Shown here one piece after another: positions 33,701-45,080 of a stretch of DNA of 64,000 nt; position 1 is the first letter of the stretch; the number at the start of each line of letters is the position of its first letter. Source of the stretch: Tubulanus polymorphus (taxonomy: Eukaryota; Nemertea; Palaeonemertea; Tubulaniformes; Tubulanidae); NCBI RefSeq assembly GCF_964204645.1, contig NC_134029.1, forward strand, positions 20,664,450-20,728,449, written 5' to 3'. The position numbers and the translations under genes are program-made. The notes under the pieces are model-generated. The model was not told the origin of the DNA. It searched no databases and saw only the letters and a list, made by a program, of their open reading frames with translations.

Positions 33701-36700
33701 CCTGCCTGCCAAAATCCAGATTGTTTAAAGTCTAGTTGCTCAAAGTTGGTTTAAGATAAGCGGCCGATGAATACCATAGTAACAATGAACTTTTTATTGT
33801 CACTATGGCAACTATCCACAGGTCCACCCTATCCAACCTTTGAGCAACCGGCCCCTGATCGATAAATCATGACATACCCCCGTCTTAATAGGAGATTGCG
33901 TGTAGTCTTTGGTAGGAGTTGAAGTGGCAGAACCGGAGAACACACTTGACCGCGAGTTAGCATTGGTTGGTTCGGGAACTATGGCCGATTTCGGTGGCGT
34001 AATACTAGCTAGTAATGCTGACATGGTTGTTGTAGGCTCTGGCGTTTTTGCCCTCACAGGCATGTGATTACCGATAACAGCTGAAGGCGCACTGAAATAA
34101 AACAACATCCAAATAGCAAGTTTGGTTCAGTTTGGTATACATGTATATCATATACCCACGGCGGGTAGAAGCAATTTGGGATTTGTACGACCAGAGGATT
34201 AGACTCAGTGGAATGTCTTCGAGAAGTCCACAGCGCTGAAAGTGTGTAGCTCAGTACAGGGGTCTGGGGTTGCTCCCCTAGAAAACTTTTTCTTATTTGA
34301 TGGTCGTAACATATATTTTATTGGCATTTGGAACAATACAATACCGGTAGCTAATATCATGAATATGAATAGAACTGAATTGGGAAATTATTGGTCCGTC
34401 CAAAGGGCAGTCAGTCGTCTGCCCTGATAGTCATTTCATTATTTCGCTGTAATTGCCAAGGGAGTATATGTAATGAGATAAGATACGAACCTGATTGCGT
34501 TATTGCTGTACGTCAGGCCGGTTGATGTGTCCGAACCAAAACTCAATGTCGATTGATCGGTACCGAAGCCGAATTGTACATCCATGTGGCTCGTAGCCAT
34601 GTGACCGGGCATTTCAACAGCTGATGCGGGAATCTGCGAGATATAAATCGATCCAAGTGAGGAACGTTGTGGTTAATTCTGAGGGTATTTCGGTGGGCTG
34701 TCATGTAAGACAGCTAGTCCATGCCAGATGCTGGCCATAGTAACTGACCCCTGGATGGCCAAGAACTGTGACTGTAACCTATTTTTAGTTTGTGTTAGTG
34801 TAGTACAGAATAAATATCATCAGTTAGCATCAAGAAACCAACGTGTTCGGACTTGTTACTCTCTCAGGCTCACGGTCTTGTCTCAGCCTTTAGCCCTCCC
34901 TGGTCAACAGTTATTGCGACCCACAACGCTGGTTATAAGTTACCACAATTAACTTCAAACGTATGCAATATGACATCGATTATGAACTGGAGTAATGGCT
35001 CATGCGTAGAATCAATATTCTGAAGCATCCCTCGATACAGCTTCACCGAACACAGATCCGGTTTCTCAGTTCATATAGGGCCTAGTCGTAGTTAGGTGAT
35101 ATTTTTTTTTAATCCTTTAAGACGAGGATTGTCTAAGCCAAAAAGGCACATAAGCACTCTTTAAAATCTTTGCGATAAGTAAGCACAATTGCCTTACTAA
35201 TCTTCTTCATAAGTAAGCACTTTGGAGACTTGCTATAAACCCTATGTTACACAGATGTTGGATCAATTTTAAGACCGAATGATCTTTCAAGAATCACACA
35301 GGTTGAACCGCGCCGCGGATTTATTACGGATGTTAAGCAATTCATAATGAATTAACAAACATTTTGAGACTCACTTTGGAAGGTGGAGGAAGCTTCGATC
35401 GCTGTGGTTTGGGTCGTTGAGATGCTACCGGACTCTGAGATACTGATATTGGTTGTTGTCCAGCTGACATTGATGTAGGCAGCAAACCACCGACATTAGG
35501 CTGTGTGACCGCCAGCGATGAACTGTTACCAATCTGAAAAACGATCAAATTACTTCCTAAGAATAGCTATCAACAATAAAATGCTTAGACCGAGAGGACA
35601 CTATCTTCTTAGATTTGCTGTTTTCCTGACTTTACCCAATCCAATCGATCAACTCAGTCCAATACATAAAACATGGAAACTGTTGGATTATATGCACGAT
35701 CTAACTATCTTAACAAATTCCTATGAATTTTCCACGATTTTCTTTTTCTTTTTTTTTTTAATACAAATTTCCTGACTTTTTGAAGAAAATAATCTCCCCC
35801 GATTTTTAAGTAAGTGTCCTGTTAGAGCTTCAAGGCCATTTTATTTAATGTACACTGCAACTCAGGAGCCAAGAATCTAAAATATACTCTTTGACAAGAA
35901 AATCGAAATCGCAGCGATTCTTAATATATCCCATGCGTATAACTTAACAAACTATGGTTACAGATATGCTAGTTAAGTTCATGGGAAATTAGTTAGCATT
36001 CCCTACCATGCTAAATGACTTTTCTAATGACTATCATTTTTATCTTGTACATTGCAAATCGAGAGCCGAGAAAAAATGATATTCTCGGGACAGTTTAATC
36101 TCAATTACAGCGATTTTAATATGTCCCATGCGTATAACTGAACAAACTACGGTCGCAGATATGCTAGTTAAGTTCACAGGAAATAAATTAGCTATCCCAA
36201 ATATGCTTAAAGACTTTTAATGATCATCATCGTATTCTTATTTTGTACACTGCAAATTGAATGCCAAGAAATAAAGGTATTCTCGGGACAGTATAATCTC
36301 AATTACAGCGATTTTGATATGTCCCATGCGTATAACTGAACAAACCACGGTGACAGATGTGTTAGCTAAGTTTATGGGATAAAATAACGAAGCGCTAGAT
36401 GAATTCGCTTACCCCGACGATACTCTTAATAGATTCGGTAGCTTGTTTGGTGTATCGACTCAGAGAATCGGAAGTTTGACTGTTGCTCAAGTCATTTTCT
36501 AGACCAGATCCGGGCGCTTTCGGTTGTAGTATAGGACCTAAATCCAGGCTGAAATCACGACGACGAAATACTGAGTAACTCTAGTTCAAAGACACGATAG
36601 GATTTAGAACCGAAAATTTCTAAACATTAGTTTCATAATACCGCAGGCTGAAGAGCTGTTTCTAAGTCCTGGGCCCAGTTTCACAAAAAAGTTTAACTCA

Positions 36701-39700
36701 AATCTTAGGTGTAATTGCCTACTTATTGTACTGCCTCTTATTTCATGTAACCAATGAGGACAACAATTAAAACTTAACCGTTTTTCGTGAAACCGGGCCC
36801 TGGCTCAATTTGCTTATCAAACATACCTCTGTGTGATGGAGTTGGTTTGATTGAATGGTTCAAGATTAGCCGTCAGCGAACTCGTCAGACTGTTCGACAA
36901 GCTGTTATTCGTCATCGAGTTCAACGTATTCGTGTCCTGGATCGGACTAGAATCCGGATTGTTTCCGATGTTGGTAGCAGTGAACACTTTAGTTTCATTG
37001 AGCTGAAATTCACAGAAATATCAAACACATGACGTAATAGACGGTGGTAATTCTGTATATTATAATAACACGTGACGAAATGGAATTCATGTCGGTAATT
37101 CTATTCATGACTAAGACTTATTTCGAATACTTACATTCCCAGTCCAGGTGTCATTGTCCCAATCTTCTATACCAGACCCCATCCAATCTACGAGAAAAAC
37201 ACATAACGAATATTATCTAGAAGCACGCACTTAACAACTGTAAAACTAAGAAAGCCAAACTGCACATGCGTTGGCCAATTTGAATAGCTTAATCCATGAT
37301 TATCAACATCCGTAAATGTAAATTTTCCAGCTTACCATTTTTCTTCTGTACGGCTTGATCGTTGGTCCAAGTGTCGATCTGTGGTCCGTTGTCGAAAGTG
37401 ACGTTATTTCCGTCTCCTCTATTACTGCCTCCTCGGTCGCCCCCGGAACCTCGGTTTCCGCGACCTCCACCGCGTCCTCGACCACGACCGCCTTGAAAAA
37501 ACGGCCAAGACACAAAAACGATTAGAAAGACGCAAACCGATTATTTTAAACTCATCCGGCGTTTTCATTTTGAGAGATATGAACTATCTTCATTTTTCTT
37601 TCCGAATTATCGTTACCTCGACCACCTCTGCCTCTGCCACGACCTCGATCATTACTGTCCGTGCGATTTCTGTCATTCTCTTCATTTTCTTTACCTCTCC
37701 CTATAAACCAGTTATTTAATCAATCATGACATTTCATAAGGCCAAGAAACACCAAATGAGGATATCATCAGTCACATTCATTCATGCTGGTATTGATAGG
37801 CAGCTTATAGCCACGCCCCCGAAATAGACACATGCGATTCATTTGTCGCATGCCATCACAACTTTTCCTCACAAGCAATTTTAAATTGATAGTAAGTTAA
37901 AGCCTTAAAGTGTTAGCTATTCTCAAGGTGGCCAATTTAATTTGATATGCTTTTTCCCTAACTATTTCCTGATAATCAATTAACACTGCCAAACTACGAA
38001 GAACATACACGGAAACTGACCGATTATATGCGTAGTCTCACCAACAAATTTCTATGACTCGAAGATTTTTTTTAAAAACAAAATTCCTGACCATTCTTTG
38101 ACTTACGAAAGAAAATAAAATTCCCAGACTTTTCCCTGGCTAGTAGCCGCTGTGTTATATCTATGTTTTTTTTTTCAAAAACTGATCATCGATGATGAAC
38201 AATCCAAAGGGTTTTATAGATTGAACACGGCATGAAATCAAACGGCACTTACAAGTTTTGCCTCCGCGTTGGAATCTAGGAATGGCATCGTTGCGTCGTC
38301 CGCGCGATGAACTTTCAGATCTTTCTTTGAATCCAGATGCGTCTCTGTCCGAGCTCTTCTCACGTTTCTCCGACTTGTGTTCGGGTTTCGATTCAGATAC
38401 GTCGGGAGTGTGATTGTTTACGGACGCTTGCTGCACGCGTTTCTTTTTCTTGCCAGTTTCGTGCCATTCGCCCTGGAAAACAACACGCAAAAACTCGTAT
38501 GAAAATCCATCAGATATCAAAACAATACAACGATACAAAGAAATGCTTTACTGCAGGTGTTATCAGCATTTCACTGAATCCTGAACGAATCAGATGAGTA
38601 CTATTTTCCAAATAAATTAAACTAATCTTGATAAAATTAGTAGCATTACTAACACACGGTTCTTACAGATTAGTGATTCCATGATTCCCCTGATATTTCC
38701 AGGACCCTTGACTGAACACTTTCTGATAGAATTTAGAGGTAGCTTAAGCGGAGGACTGTTTCTTGAGGTTCCTCGTGCCTTTCTCACCAGCGAGAAACAT
38801 AAGACACAAAAAATTCAAATTTCTCAAGACTTATATGCCTAATTTTCAAGTAATGAGTGAGAAAATAAGTCTGGAATTTCGCAATTTTCCCCGATCAGTA
38901 AGAATCTGTGCTACAGCCATTGAGAGTTTGACAATAGGCCTACTTAGTTAAGATGAATGGTACCGAAGAGTGATAACAACCTGCTGCCATTAATGTTACC
39001 ACTAAACAAAAGCAAAATTATCAAAATTCTCTATGTGATCGATTTTTACCTGATCTGTAGCTCCTTCCAACAACATGTTAATCGCTTTATTCATATCGAA
39101 GTCACAGTCGTGCAATACGATGACGACTTCATCTTGACTTTTGTGAGTCATTTCTTGAACCTGGATGAAAATGACAAATCGATGATGATACGATAAAAAG
39201 GCGTTTACCTCTGATGCGATTTTCTAATCTATCCTTGAATATGCGGGTACAAACCTGCTTTATAATTTTGAGCTTCAAATCTTCCGTGTGATCTGTTTTG
39301 TCTGATATAATCTGTGCAATACGCATCTGCTCTGCCGTAGCCTGTTAACAAACAATTACAAGATTCAAAATCCAGATCATCATCAGTGACAATACATAAT
39401 AAAATCCAGGGGATGATTCTTCAAAATACAACGGTTTCTTTTTAATAATCATTGCCAACATTTAACAATCTCCTGTCCTTAAGTTGACTAGGTTAACACA
39501 GCTGTTATTGTAATGACTGAACCCCCCCTCATACAACCTACACACTACTGCTATACACTTCGCAGCATCAGATAGCAAAGACATAATAAACTACAGCCAT
39601 TTGCCTGAACCCACATAGATGTCTAACTAAGGCGAATGTCTACTCTCTATCTATGAGAAGGATTGCTGGTTGATGGTAACCGGTTTTAACTAATGGCTGC

Positions 39701-40204
39701 AATTTCAGGTTCCCAAATAGTGTCCCTAACTCTTAACTAGCAACACTGGCGCCTTAGCAGAAAGGTCACTTGCAGCCTTATAACACTCAAATAATAAATA
39801 CCATAGCACTTAATGTGGCTCTTCAAAAAGTTAAGACCCTGCCAGCTGTCCAAGTCCAAAAGTGGTTTTAAATCTTAAGACTGGTCTCAAGTTGTTAGTT
39901 CGGCAATAGAACTTAGTTGGTCCTAGACAGGTCTTAAGTCTAAACCATGACTATACAACCAGCCCCTGGACTCAGTTGCAGTCATGACTGAAGTATGAGT
40001 GGTCTTAAATCCAAAGACAGGTATTTATGATCAATTGGCTATAGAACTAGGATTGCCTTAAATCTAAGCCTTGATTGCGCAACTTGCCTACGAATTACTC
40101 ACTTTAAGCTTTGTATTTGAAACATCTTTATTGGGTACTTGTGTCTGTTGTTGTGGTTTCGGCTTCTCCCTTGTGTTAGCACGCTGGGTGCTTTTAGCAC
40201 TCAT
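27742..40204 (-). CDS. UBAP2L: UBAP2/UBAP2L-like (Lingerer) RNA-binding protein
   Basis: UBA-domain protein of stress granules and ribosome/mRNP complexes. Exons, 5' to 3': 40204-40103, 39341-39255, 39160-39050, 38472-38253, 37700-37617, 37491-37336, 37187-37135, 37002-36827, 36548-36413, 35533-35375, 34633-34491, 34091-33878, 33429-33345, 32999-31965, 31737-31649, 31560-31498, 31012-30695, 30147-30045, 29934-29827, 29441-29371, 28775-28611, 27840-27742 (1258 aa). Order: basic N-terminus; UBA domain (VIVLHDCDFDMNKAINMLLE); WHETGKKKKR; an RGG region (GRGRGRGGR, GGRGRGRGGGRGNRG); DWMGSGIEDWDNDTWTGN; the DUF3697-type block (PIPASAVEMPGHM after SKLPPPSK); a 345-codon Ser/Tyr/Gln/Asn-rich exon; YSYEDLQLLQQRLPL; SFDKQGFHAGTPPPF; and the family C-terminus ending TAYWSN. 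A UBAP2 versus UBAP2L distinction is vertebrate-specific, so the symbol is approximate. Confidence 0.94.
27895..28215. repeat. Dispersed repeat, partner of 35075-35250
   Basis: Intronic block containing AAGCACTTTTGTATGG, TGAGTAAGCACCT and AGACCCTATAAACCCTG. The same elements (GTAAGCACTTTGGAGACTT, GCTATAAACCCTATG) appear near 35.2 kb. It includes a 16-A run at 28075-28089. Confidence 0.45.
33050..33312 (-). repeat. Dispersed repeat (GTGGCCAC family), copy 3
   Basis: Bounded by GAGTGGCCACTTA on the left and GTCAGTGGCCACCCTG on the right. It contains TTTCCTGATTTTTCC and CCTGACTTTACCAGG. The GTGGCCAC blocks at both ends suggest short inverted termini for this family. Confidence 0.5.
33735..33847. 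repeat. Nested inverted repeat (foldback element) in intron
   Basis: Outer arms GTTGCTCAAAGTTGG (33735-) and CCAACCTTTGAGCAAC (-33847). Inner arms ACCATAGTAACAAT and ATTGTCACTATGG flank a short centre. The whole block could fold as one long imperfect hairpin, consistent with a small MITE. Confidence 0.65.
35075..35250. repeat. Dispersed repeat, partner of 27895-28215
   Basis: Intronic, with AAGGCACATAAGCACTC, GATAAGTAAGCACAATTG and GCTATAAACCCTATG in the same order as the 28 kb copy. Class unknown. Confidence 0.45.
35590..35830 (-). repeat. Dispersed repeat (GTGGCCAC family), copy 4
   Basis: Minus-strand member sharing CATGGAAACTGTTGGATTAT, TGCACGATCTAACTATC and TTAACAAATTCCTATG with the copy near 38 kb. 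The complementary segments lie near 2.0 and 4.8 kb. Confidence 0.5.
35840..36385 (+). repeat. Tandem repeat, ~197-bp unit, about 2.8 copies
   Basis: The marker CCCATGCGTATAACT recurs at 35930, 36125 and 36323, giving periods of 195 and 198 bp. Each unit also carries TATTCTCGGGACAGT-like, TACAGCGATTTT and CAGATATGCTAGTTAAGTT blocks. It fills the UBAP2L intron between the exons at 35375-35533 and 36413-36548, stopping under 30 bp from the latter. Confidence 0.85.
36671..36800. mobile_element. 130-bp MITE with GGGCCC-starting inverted repeats
   Basis: Left end GGGCCCAGTTTCACAAAAAA and right end (read inward) GGGCCCGGTTTCACGAAAAA form imperfect terminal inverted repeats with two differences in 20. 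No coding capacity. It lies in a UBAP2L intron, 27 bp from an exon edge at 36827. A related end (AACTGGGCCCAG) is at about 4298 in AGGF1. Confidence 0.75.
37920..38155 (-). repeat. Dispersed repeat (GTGGCCAC family), copy 5
   Basis: Minus-strand member with AAGGTGGCCAATTTAA, ACACGGAAACTGACCGATTA, TGCGTAGTCTCACC and TTCCTGACCATTC, in the same order as 35590-35830. Confidence 0.5.
39837..40085 (-). repeat. Two adjacent copies of the 3427-3592 repeat family
   Basis: Read on the minus strand, 39837-39970 has GGGCTGGTTGTATAGTCATG, AAGACCTGTCTAGGACCA and AACAACTTGAGACCAG, as at 3427-3592. A second, shorter copy follows at 39967-40085 (GACTCAGTTGCAGTCATGAC ... CTTGATTGCGCAACTTGC), ending just before the first coding exon of the UBAP2L gene. 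Confidence 0.6.
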
Positions 40205-40671
40205 TCTGAATTCACTATATACAAAAGGGACTATTTACAAAAATCTGAAAACGATAAAACGGACATAATCAGTTAAGCTTTGAAATCATATAGGTTTACC
40301 AAGTATCAAATCATTAGCATTTTTTCAGAGTTAGAATAAATAGTAGAAACCGTGCGCTGCACGCAGGGTAGAAGAAAAGCATATCCCCCTAATGCAGAGT
40401 ACAGGCCTGTAGCGGGAGAAATTCATACGCAGGTGGGTTTGTTTCTAATTTGGTAGATTGGAACTCAATGGGGTTCTGGTAAACCTTCATAATTTTGATG
40501 CCGAGATATGGCCACCACTAAGCGTTGATATGATCAACGAACACATTCCATACATTATAGGCTACACGTAGACTTATCTGTGGGGCGTAAAGTATATATA
40601 GGTTTCACTTCGAGATCAAAAACAAAAGTGGAACATTATTTTAGTAGTACGATTGTCACGGGAAGAAATAT

Positions 40672-40755
40672 CTGTCCTCCCCGAGGTTCGAACTCTCGAT
40701 GCCTGGCGTACAAGGCAGACGCTCTACTGCTGAGCCAAAGAGAATATTCCGGCTA
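40672..40755 (-). repeat. tRNA-derived SINE head or tRNA pseudogene
   Basis: On the minus strand TTGGCTCAGCAGTAGAGC matches an A box with D-arm, and GAGTTCGAACCTC a B box with T-arm. The anticodon arm is imperfect (CTGCCTTGTACGCCAGG) and the acceptor ends do not pair, so this is not a working tRNA. Confidence 0.6.
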
Positions 40756-41396
40756 GCTGAGCTAGTAGGAACGCTGTTATACACCCTGTCACTGAAACGT
40801 GTTGAACGGATAATAAGATATTATACCCTTATTTTATTGCGGGCCTGCAGTATATAGCCATTTTTAATAGCTGTCTTTCCGGTTTCGAGTAAACCATAGG
40901 TATACCATTAAGTATTCAGACTACCACACACCTTGTCACTAAGTATGGCTATTTTTCATTCAAATTATATTGTCATTTGTTGATTTGAAATCTGACTACT
41001 CGGACTCTCCAGACAATGTCAGTCAAACAGCCAGATCAACATTCGTCCAACATTTAAGTACAGGTTCGATTCTAAATGCATTGAATAAATCGAAAATATT
41101 CTACAATAAACGAGAATAAAAGACAAGAGGGCACATGCTTTTTTCATTCATTCCAACACCACACACGGCACGCAGTACAAACCACACAACAAAGTGCGGA
41201 GTAAATTCACACGATGACCGCGCTGTAACCAGAGACACGCTCTCTAGATCAAATCCACCACAATCCAGCCGTCGACGGCAATTTTACGAATACGACGAAT
41301 GTACCGTGGTCATCGGTATACTTTACGTATTTTCTGAAATTTCCTTTATATTTTACTTCTTACCTGGAAAACTGCGCTCATGAAAGCAGCCAGAAT

Positions 41397-41460
41397 GTCA
41401 CGTGACGCACGGAGAATTCGCGCTATCGGAAATCTACGGAAATCTACGGAGATGACGTCG
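41397..41460. promoter_or_regulatory. Probable UBAP2L promoter elements (palindromic E-box and CRE-like site)
   Basis: GTCACGTGAC at 41397-41406 is a perfect 10-bp palindrome identical to the CLEAR/USF-type E-box core. TGACGTCG at 41453-41460 is one base off the CRE. Between them AAATCTACGG is directly duplicated. A possible 5' UTR donor lies just inside (AAGTAAA-type on the minus strand near 41360). The link to UBAP2L rests on position. Confidence 0.45.
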
Positions 41461-44400
41461 TCGTCGATCACGGATTCCGATCGCCTTTGTTTACGAAATG
41501 TATATCAGCACTTTTGTTGATAACAATAGCCGAATTCAAGAAAAATACAAATTTTTGGTTCTAGTGTTTTTGATATTAATGAACTTTTCCGGAATTTCCC
41601 GAACATTCTGCGGGCGGACAAAGAATGATACCGGTTGTTTGGTTTATATCGGAGTATTCCACAATATGTGAACAGTGGCCGGAGGCATTTTCAGCTGCGA
41701 TTGCTCGCCTCCCTGTGCATGATATCTAAACCAAGCGTTCTCAAATTCACTGAATCCGGGACCCACGAATCAATGGCGCGTGCTCGTCATTTTTTATCTA
41801 ACCTTTTATGCATGTATTATGGTATTTTCTACACATCCCTTACAGGAAAAGAATAAAATAGTTTATTTCTCTCGGCTAACCAGCATTTACAGAGGTTACA
41901 AGATTTTATACTATAAAAAATGTAATTTACGAAACTTAAAACAAGAAACAAAAATGCACAGGATAGAATAATAATGGAGATAACATACAATTCATTCAAG
42001 TTACTTGAGGCCAACAATGCTTTACAATACAATGCATTTGATAACAGCTAACACCATCTATCGGAATTAAATCAAAACTAAAGACGAATATTTTCTAAGA
42101 AAAAACTCCTGAATGAAGGAAAAGGAATTCTAGTAACTGAGAAAAAGTGAAAAGATTTGCACTACCTTCATAATGGTGAAAAAAAAGTAAAGTTCATTAT
42201 ACAGAATTTCTTATTGGTCTTTTTTTTTTAATAATCACACTAACATCGAATCGGTTGACATTGAAATACCACTACATAAACTCGAAGTTGTCACCTTCAG
42301 CATTAAAATCTAATGGAAGTTAACTATTGTTTACAATTTTTGCGGCCTATATACGGGCTGGACAATCTACCAAACATTAAAATTCGCAATTAGCCGCGAG
42401 TAACTTCAATCCGCATCATACGCTAGCCTCCGACAGAGTAGAGTGAATGCTAAGAGCAGATATCACTTGTTTCTCCAAGAGAACCTCGTGAGATGTGTCT
42501 ATTCATAAAATTTCGTAGCTAAGATTTAGGTCAAATGTACGGAATTTTTCTATATTTTTTTTCAACAATCAAATAACACCGAATCAGACGGAATGAAAAC
42601 TTTAGTACATACCAAACTACGCCCTGGTATCGAGCAATGTTAGTTCGATTAATTTTTATGACCTGGCGTTGGCGAAAGCGATGTTTCGCATGTTAAGATC
42701 TATGGATAGATGATCTTCCAACTCGAACACAGTACAGACACCGATTTTTCATTGATTGTACTTTTAGGACAGCTTATGCACGTATTTCAACTCAAATTCC
42801 ATGTAACGACCCCCACCGACCAAAATTCTATAACTCCCCAAGGCTTCGATTGCGCTTTTCGCCTTAAACAGTTCCCAACCCACTAAACAAGGCCCTCGCG
42901 AACCTCCAGATTCACTAAGCCCTTCGACTGTTTATTGTTGGTATGATGCAGCCTGAATTGTAAAGTCTTTTTTATGAGTTAATTGTATATCCTATGAAAA
43001 TATCGAATACGGATATTGACTTAAGTCATTCATTGATGTCACTATAAGCAGGCTATGCTTTTAAGGAGTATACTAAGTGTCAGTCAGCTCGTATTGTTTG
43101 AGAAGTTTCATCACCTATAATCATCTTTCGGACATTATCACTCTTTGTATATTTGTCTGTGTAATGTGTCACTTAGTACTTTTGTCAAAAAATTATTTTG
43201 GAGAGCAGAAAAAGAAAAGGTTCGGGTTTAGCCTTTGAACGGATTAGATGTTCAGTTTCGACTTGCCGATATACCTGAAATAAAGCGATATTCGCAATTT
43301 GAAATTGAAATAACGTATTCTCGTCGTGAGTTCCTGGTCGCCGACTTCAGTAACCGTGTGTTCGCAGGGTGCTCTCTAACGTGACCGCGTCCACACCGCT
43401 AACCGGCTTCAAACGCCACAGGTGAGTACTGATGGTCTTCGTGTGTAGAATTTAATTCGCTATGCGTCTGGCATCGAGATAACCGATGGGCAAATAGGTT
43501 TCTTGTATTTTTCTCTCATGAGACTATAAGGGAATTTTTCTTAGTGATTGATCCATCCAGCAGTCCCAACGGGACCGTAACGCGGCCATAAGAGGACAGC
43601 GGAATTGCCATACTTAGTACCATTATAGGGAGTCACCGCTGTAGCAATGAATCTGAGATGAGAATACCGTGTAATTTTTTACGCCTTCGAAATATCCCGG
43701 TGCAGACAAGTGTGGCGTGAGGTGAATAAACAGGTGCGTGTCGTTTTGACATTTGACAGCTGTTTTGTGACCGCGGAAATCGGGTATATCGGACCTCGAC
43801 GTGGTGCGCATTGCTTCGGAAACACTGAGCTAGTTTCATTTTTCTCCGCGTATGAATTAGAAATTAACATCGGGTTCTCCGTCTGATATTCTCTTGTCGA
43901 CAGTCAACATTACATGTTCTTTATTCTGAAAACTGAGCAGTTTATGGCAGATAACGCGATTCCCTTTTTACACATAAAGTCGTCGAAACAAGCGGAATCG
44001 GGCAGAATATATTGCCGGTTATCGGGTGTTGCTACAAACAATGAATTATTAAAACTTGGTACAGGATTTCCGTCTGCGATTCGTCCATTCTATTCATCAT
44101 CTTTTATTCAAACAGGAAACACTTAACAAAGTGTCACAGTTGCTACATTTTGATAGGAAAAAAAACGAGTAAACACTCGAGAATTCTATTCAGCGCAACA
44201 CGTCAGAACTTTGACTTTAAACTGCAACTTGGTCAGATACGCTTAATATAGAAAACCGTTATAGATACACATTTCAAGATGATGATACCAAGCAAAAATT
44301 TTGTGTCATTTTAGTAGCAAAAGTTTTTAAAACTTTCAGTTTTTGAATACTGGTTATTCGACAGATTCGCGTGAAAAAGTAACTAAAATCAGACGACATC

Positions 44401-44469
44401 GCGGTATTTCTTTGCGGATTTCAATTCCTAGCGTTACACATAAAGACATTAATTGATTAATTGCTGGTA

Positions 44470-44545
44470 CATACACCTTCCCCCGTCAGGGATTCGAACC
44501 TGATGGCATCGCGATTGCCAAGTAACTCATCCAAGATAAACCGCT
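44470..44545 (-). repeat. tRNA-derived SINE head
   Basis: On the minus strand the B box with T-arm is perfect (CATCAGGTTCGAATCCCTGA). The upstream D-arm/A-box region (ATCTTGGATGAGTTACTTGG) is only approximate. No acceptor stem pairing. Confidence 0.6.
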
Positions 44546-44871
44546 ATCTGACTTCTGAATTCTATATTTTCCTGTAATTCTACCTGCTGAAAAAGTCGGA
44601 TTACTCCAACTAATATACTAAGCCTTTTCAAAAGATGTTATATTCCTATAAATCTGAGTCATTATTTAAATGCGATATAGTTGAAAGCCCCCGGACCAAC
44701 TTATATTCTACTTATAGACGATTAGTCTTAGCTCTTGCACCGTTTTTGTTACAGATCCCTAAGAAATGGTCTCATCTAGTCAGTGATCAAGATAACAGTA
44801 TCTTTTGAGTGTTGAAGTAGGGAATTTCCCCTTTACTTCATTTGAGCGATTAATTAATTTTGATTTGATTT

Positions 44872-45080
44872 TAATAAGGTGTCCTTTACAGACCAACCAC
44901 ACCTGCCGGGAACGAAACAGAGGCTTGCGTCTGATATGAGAAATCGAAGTATGTGCAGATTATAGTTGGATGATCGGTCGAATTTACGTATTTCTGTTTC
45001 AGCACCGCTTCTTCCAACCAGCCTGAACCGATAAGCGACTTGTGGAGGTAAATTTTGATTTCTGCCCAATCTAAACATCG
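44872..45080 (+). repeat. Dispersed repeat, partner of 58763-58930
   Basis: Shares in order ACCACACCTGCCGGGAACGA, GATCGGTCGAATTTACG, TTTCTGTTT and GAACCGATAAGCGACT with the second copy. No coding capacity; class unknown. Confidence 0.55.

Noticed and set aside
40672-40755. Possible functional tRNA (minus strand)
   Set aside because: A and B boxes are good but the anticodon stem has an insertion and the acceptor ends do not pair; called a SINE head or pseudogene.
43375-43425. Possible 60-nt coding exon with acceptor and donor signals
   Set aside because: One open phase (VLSNVTASTPLTGFKRH) but no upstream or downstream partner and no family match; left as unsupported.
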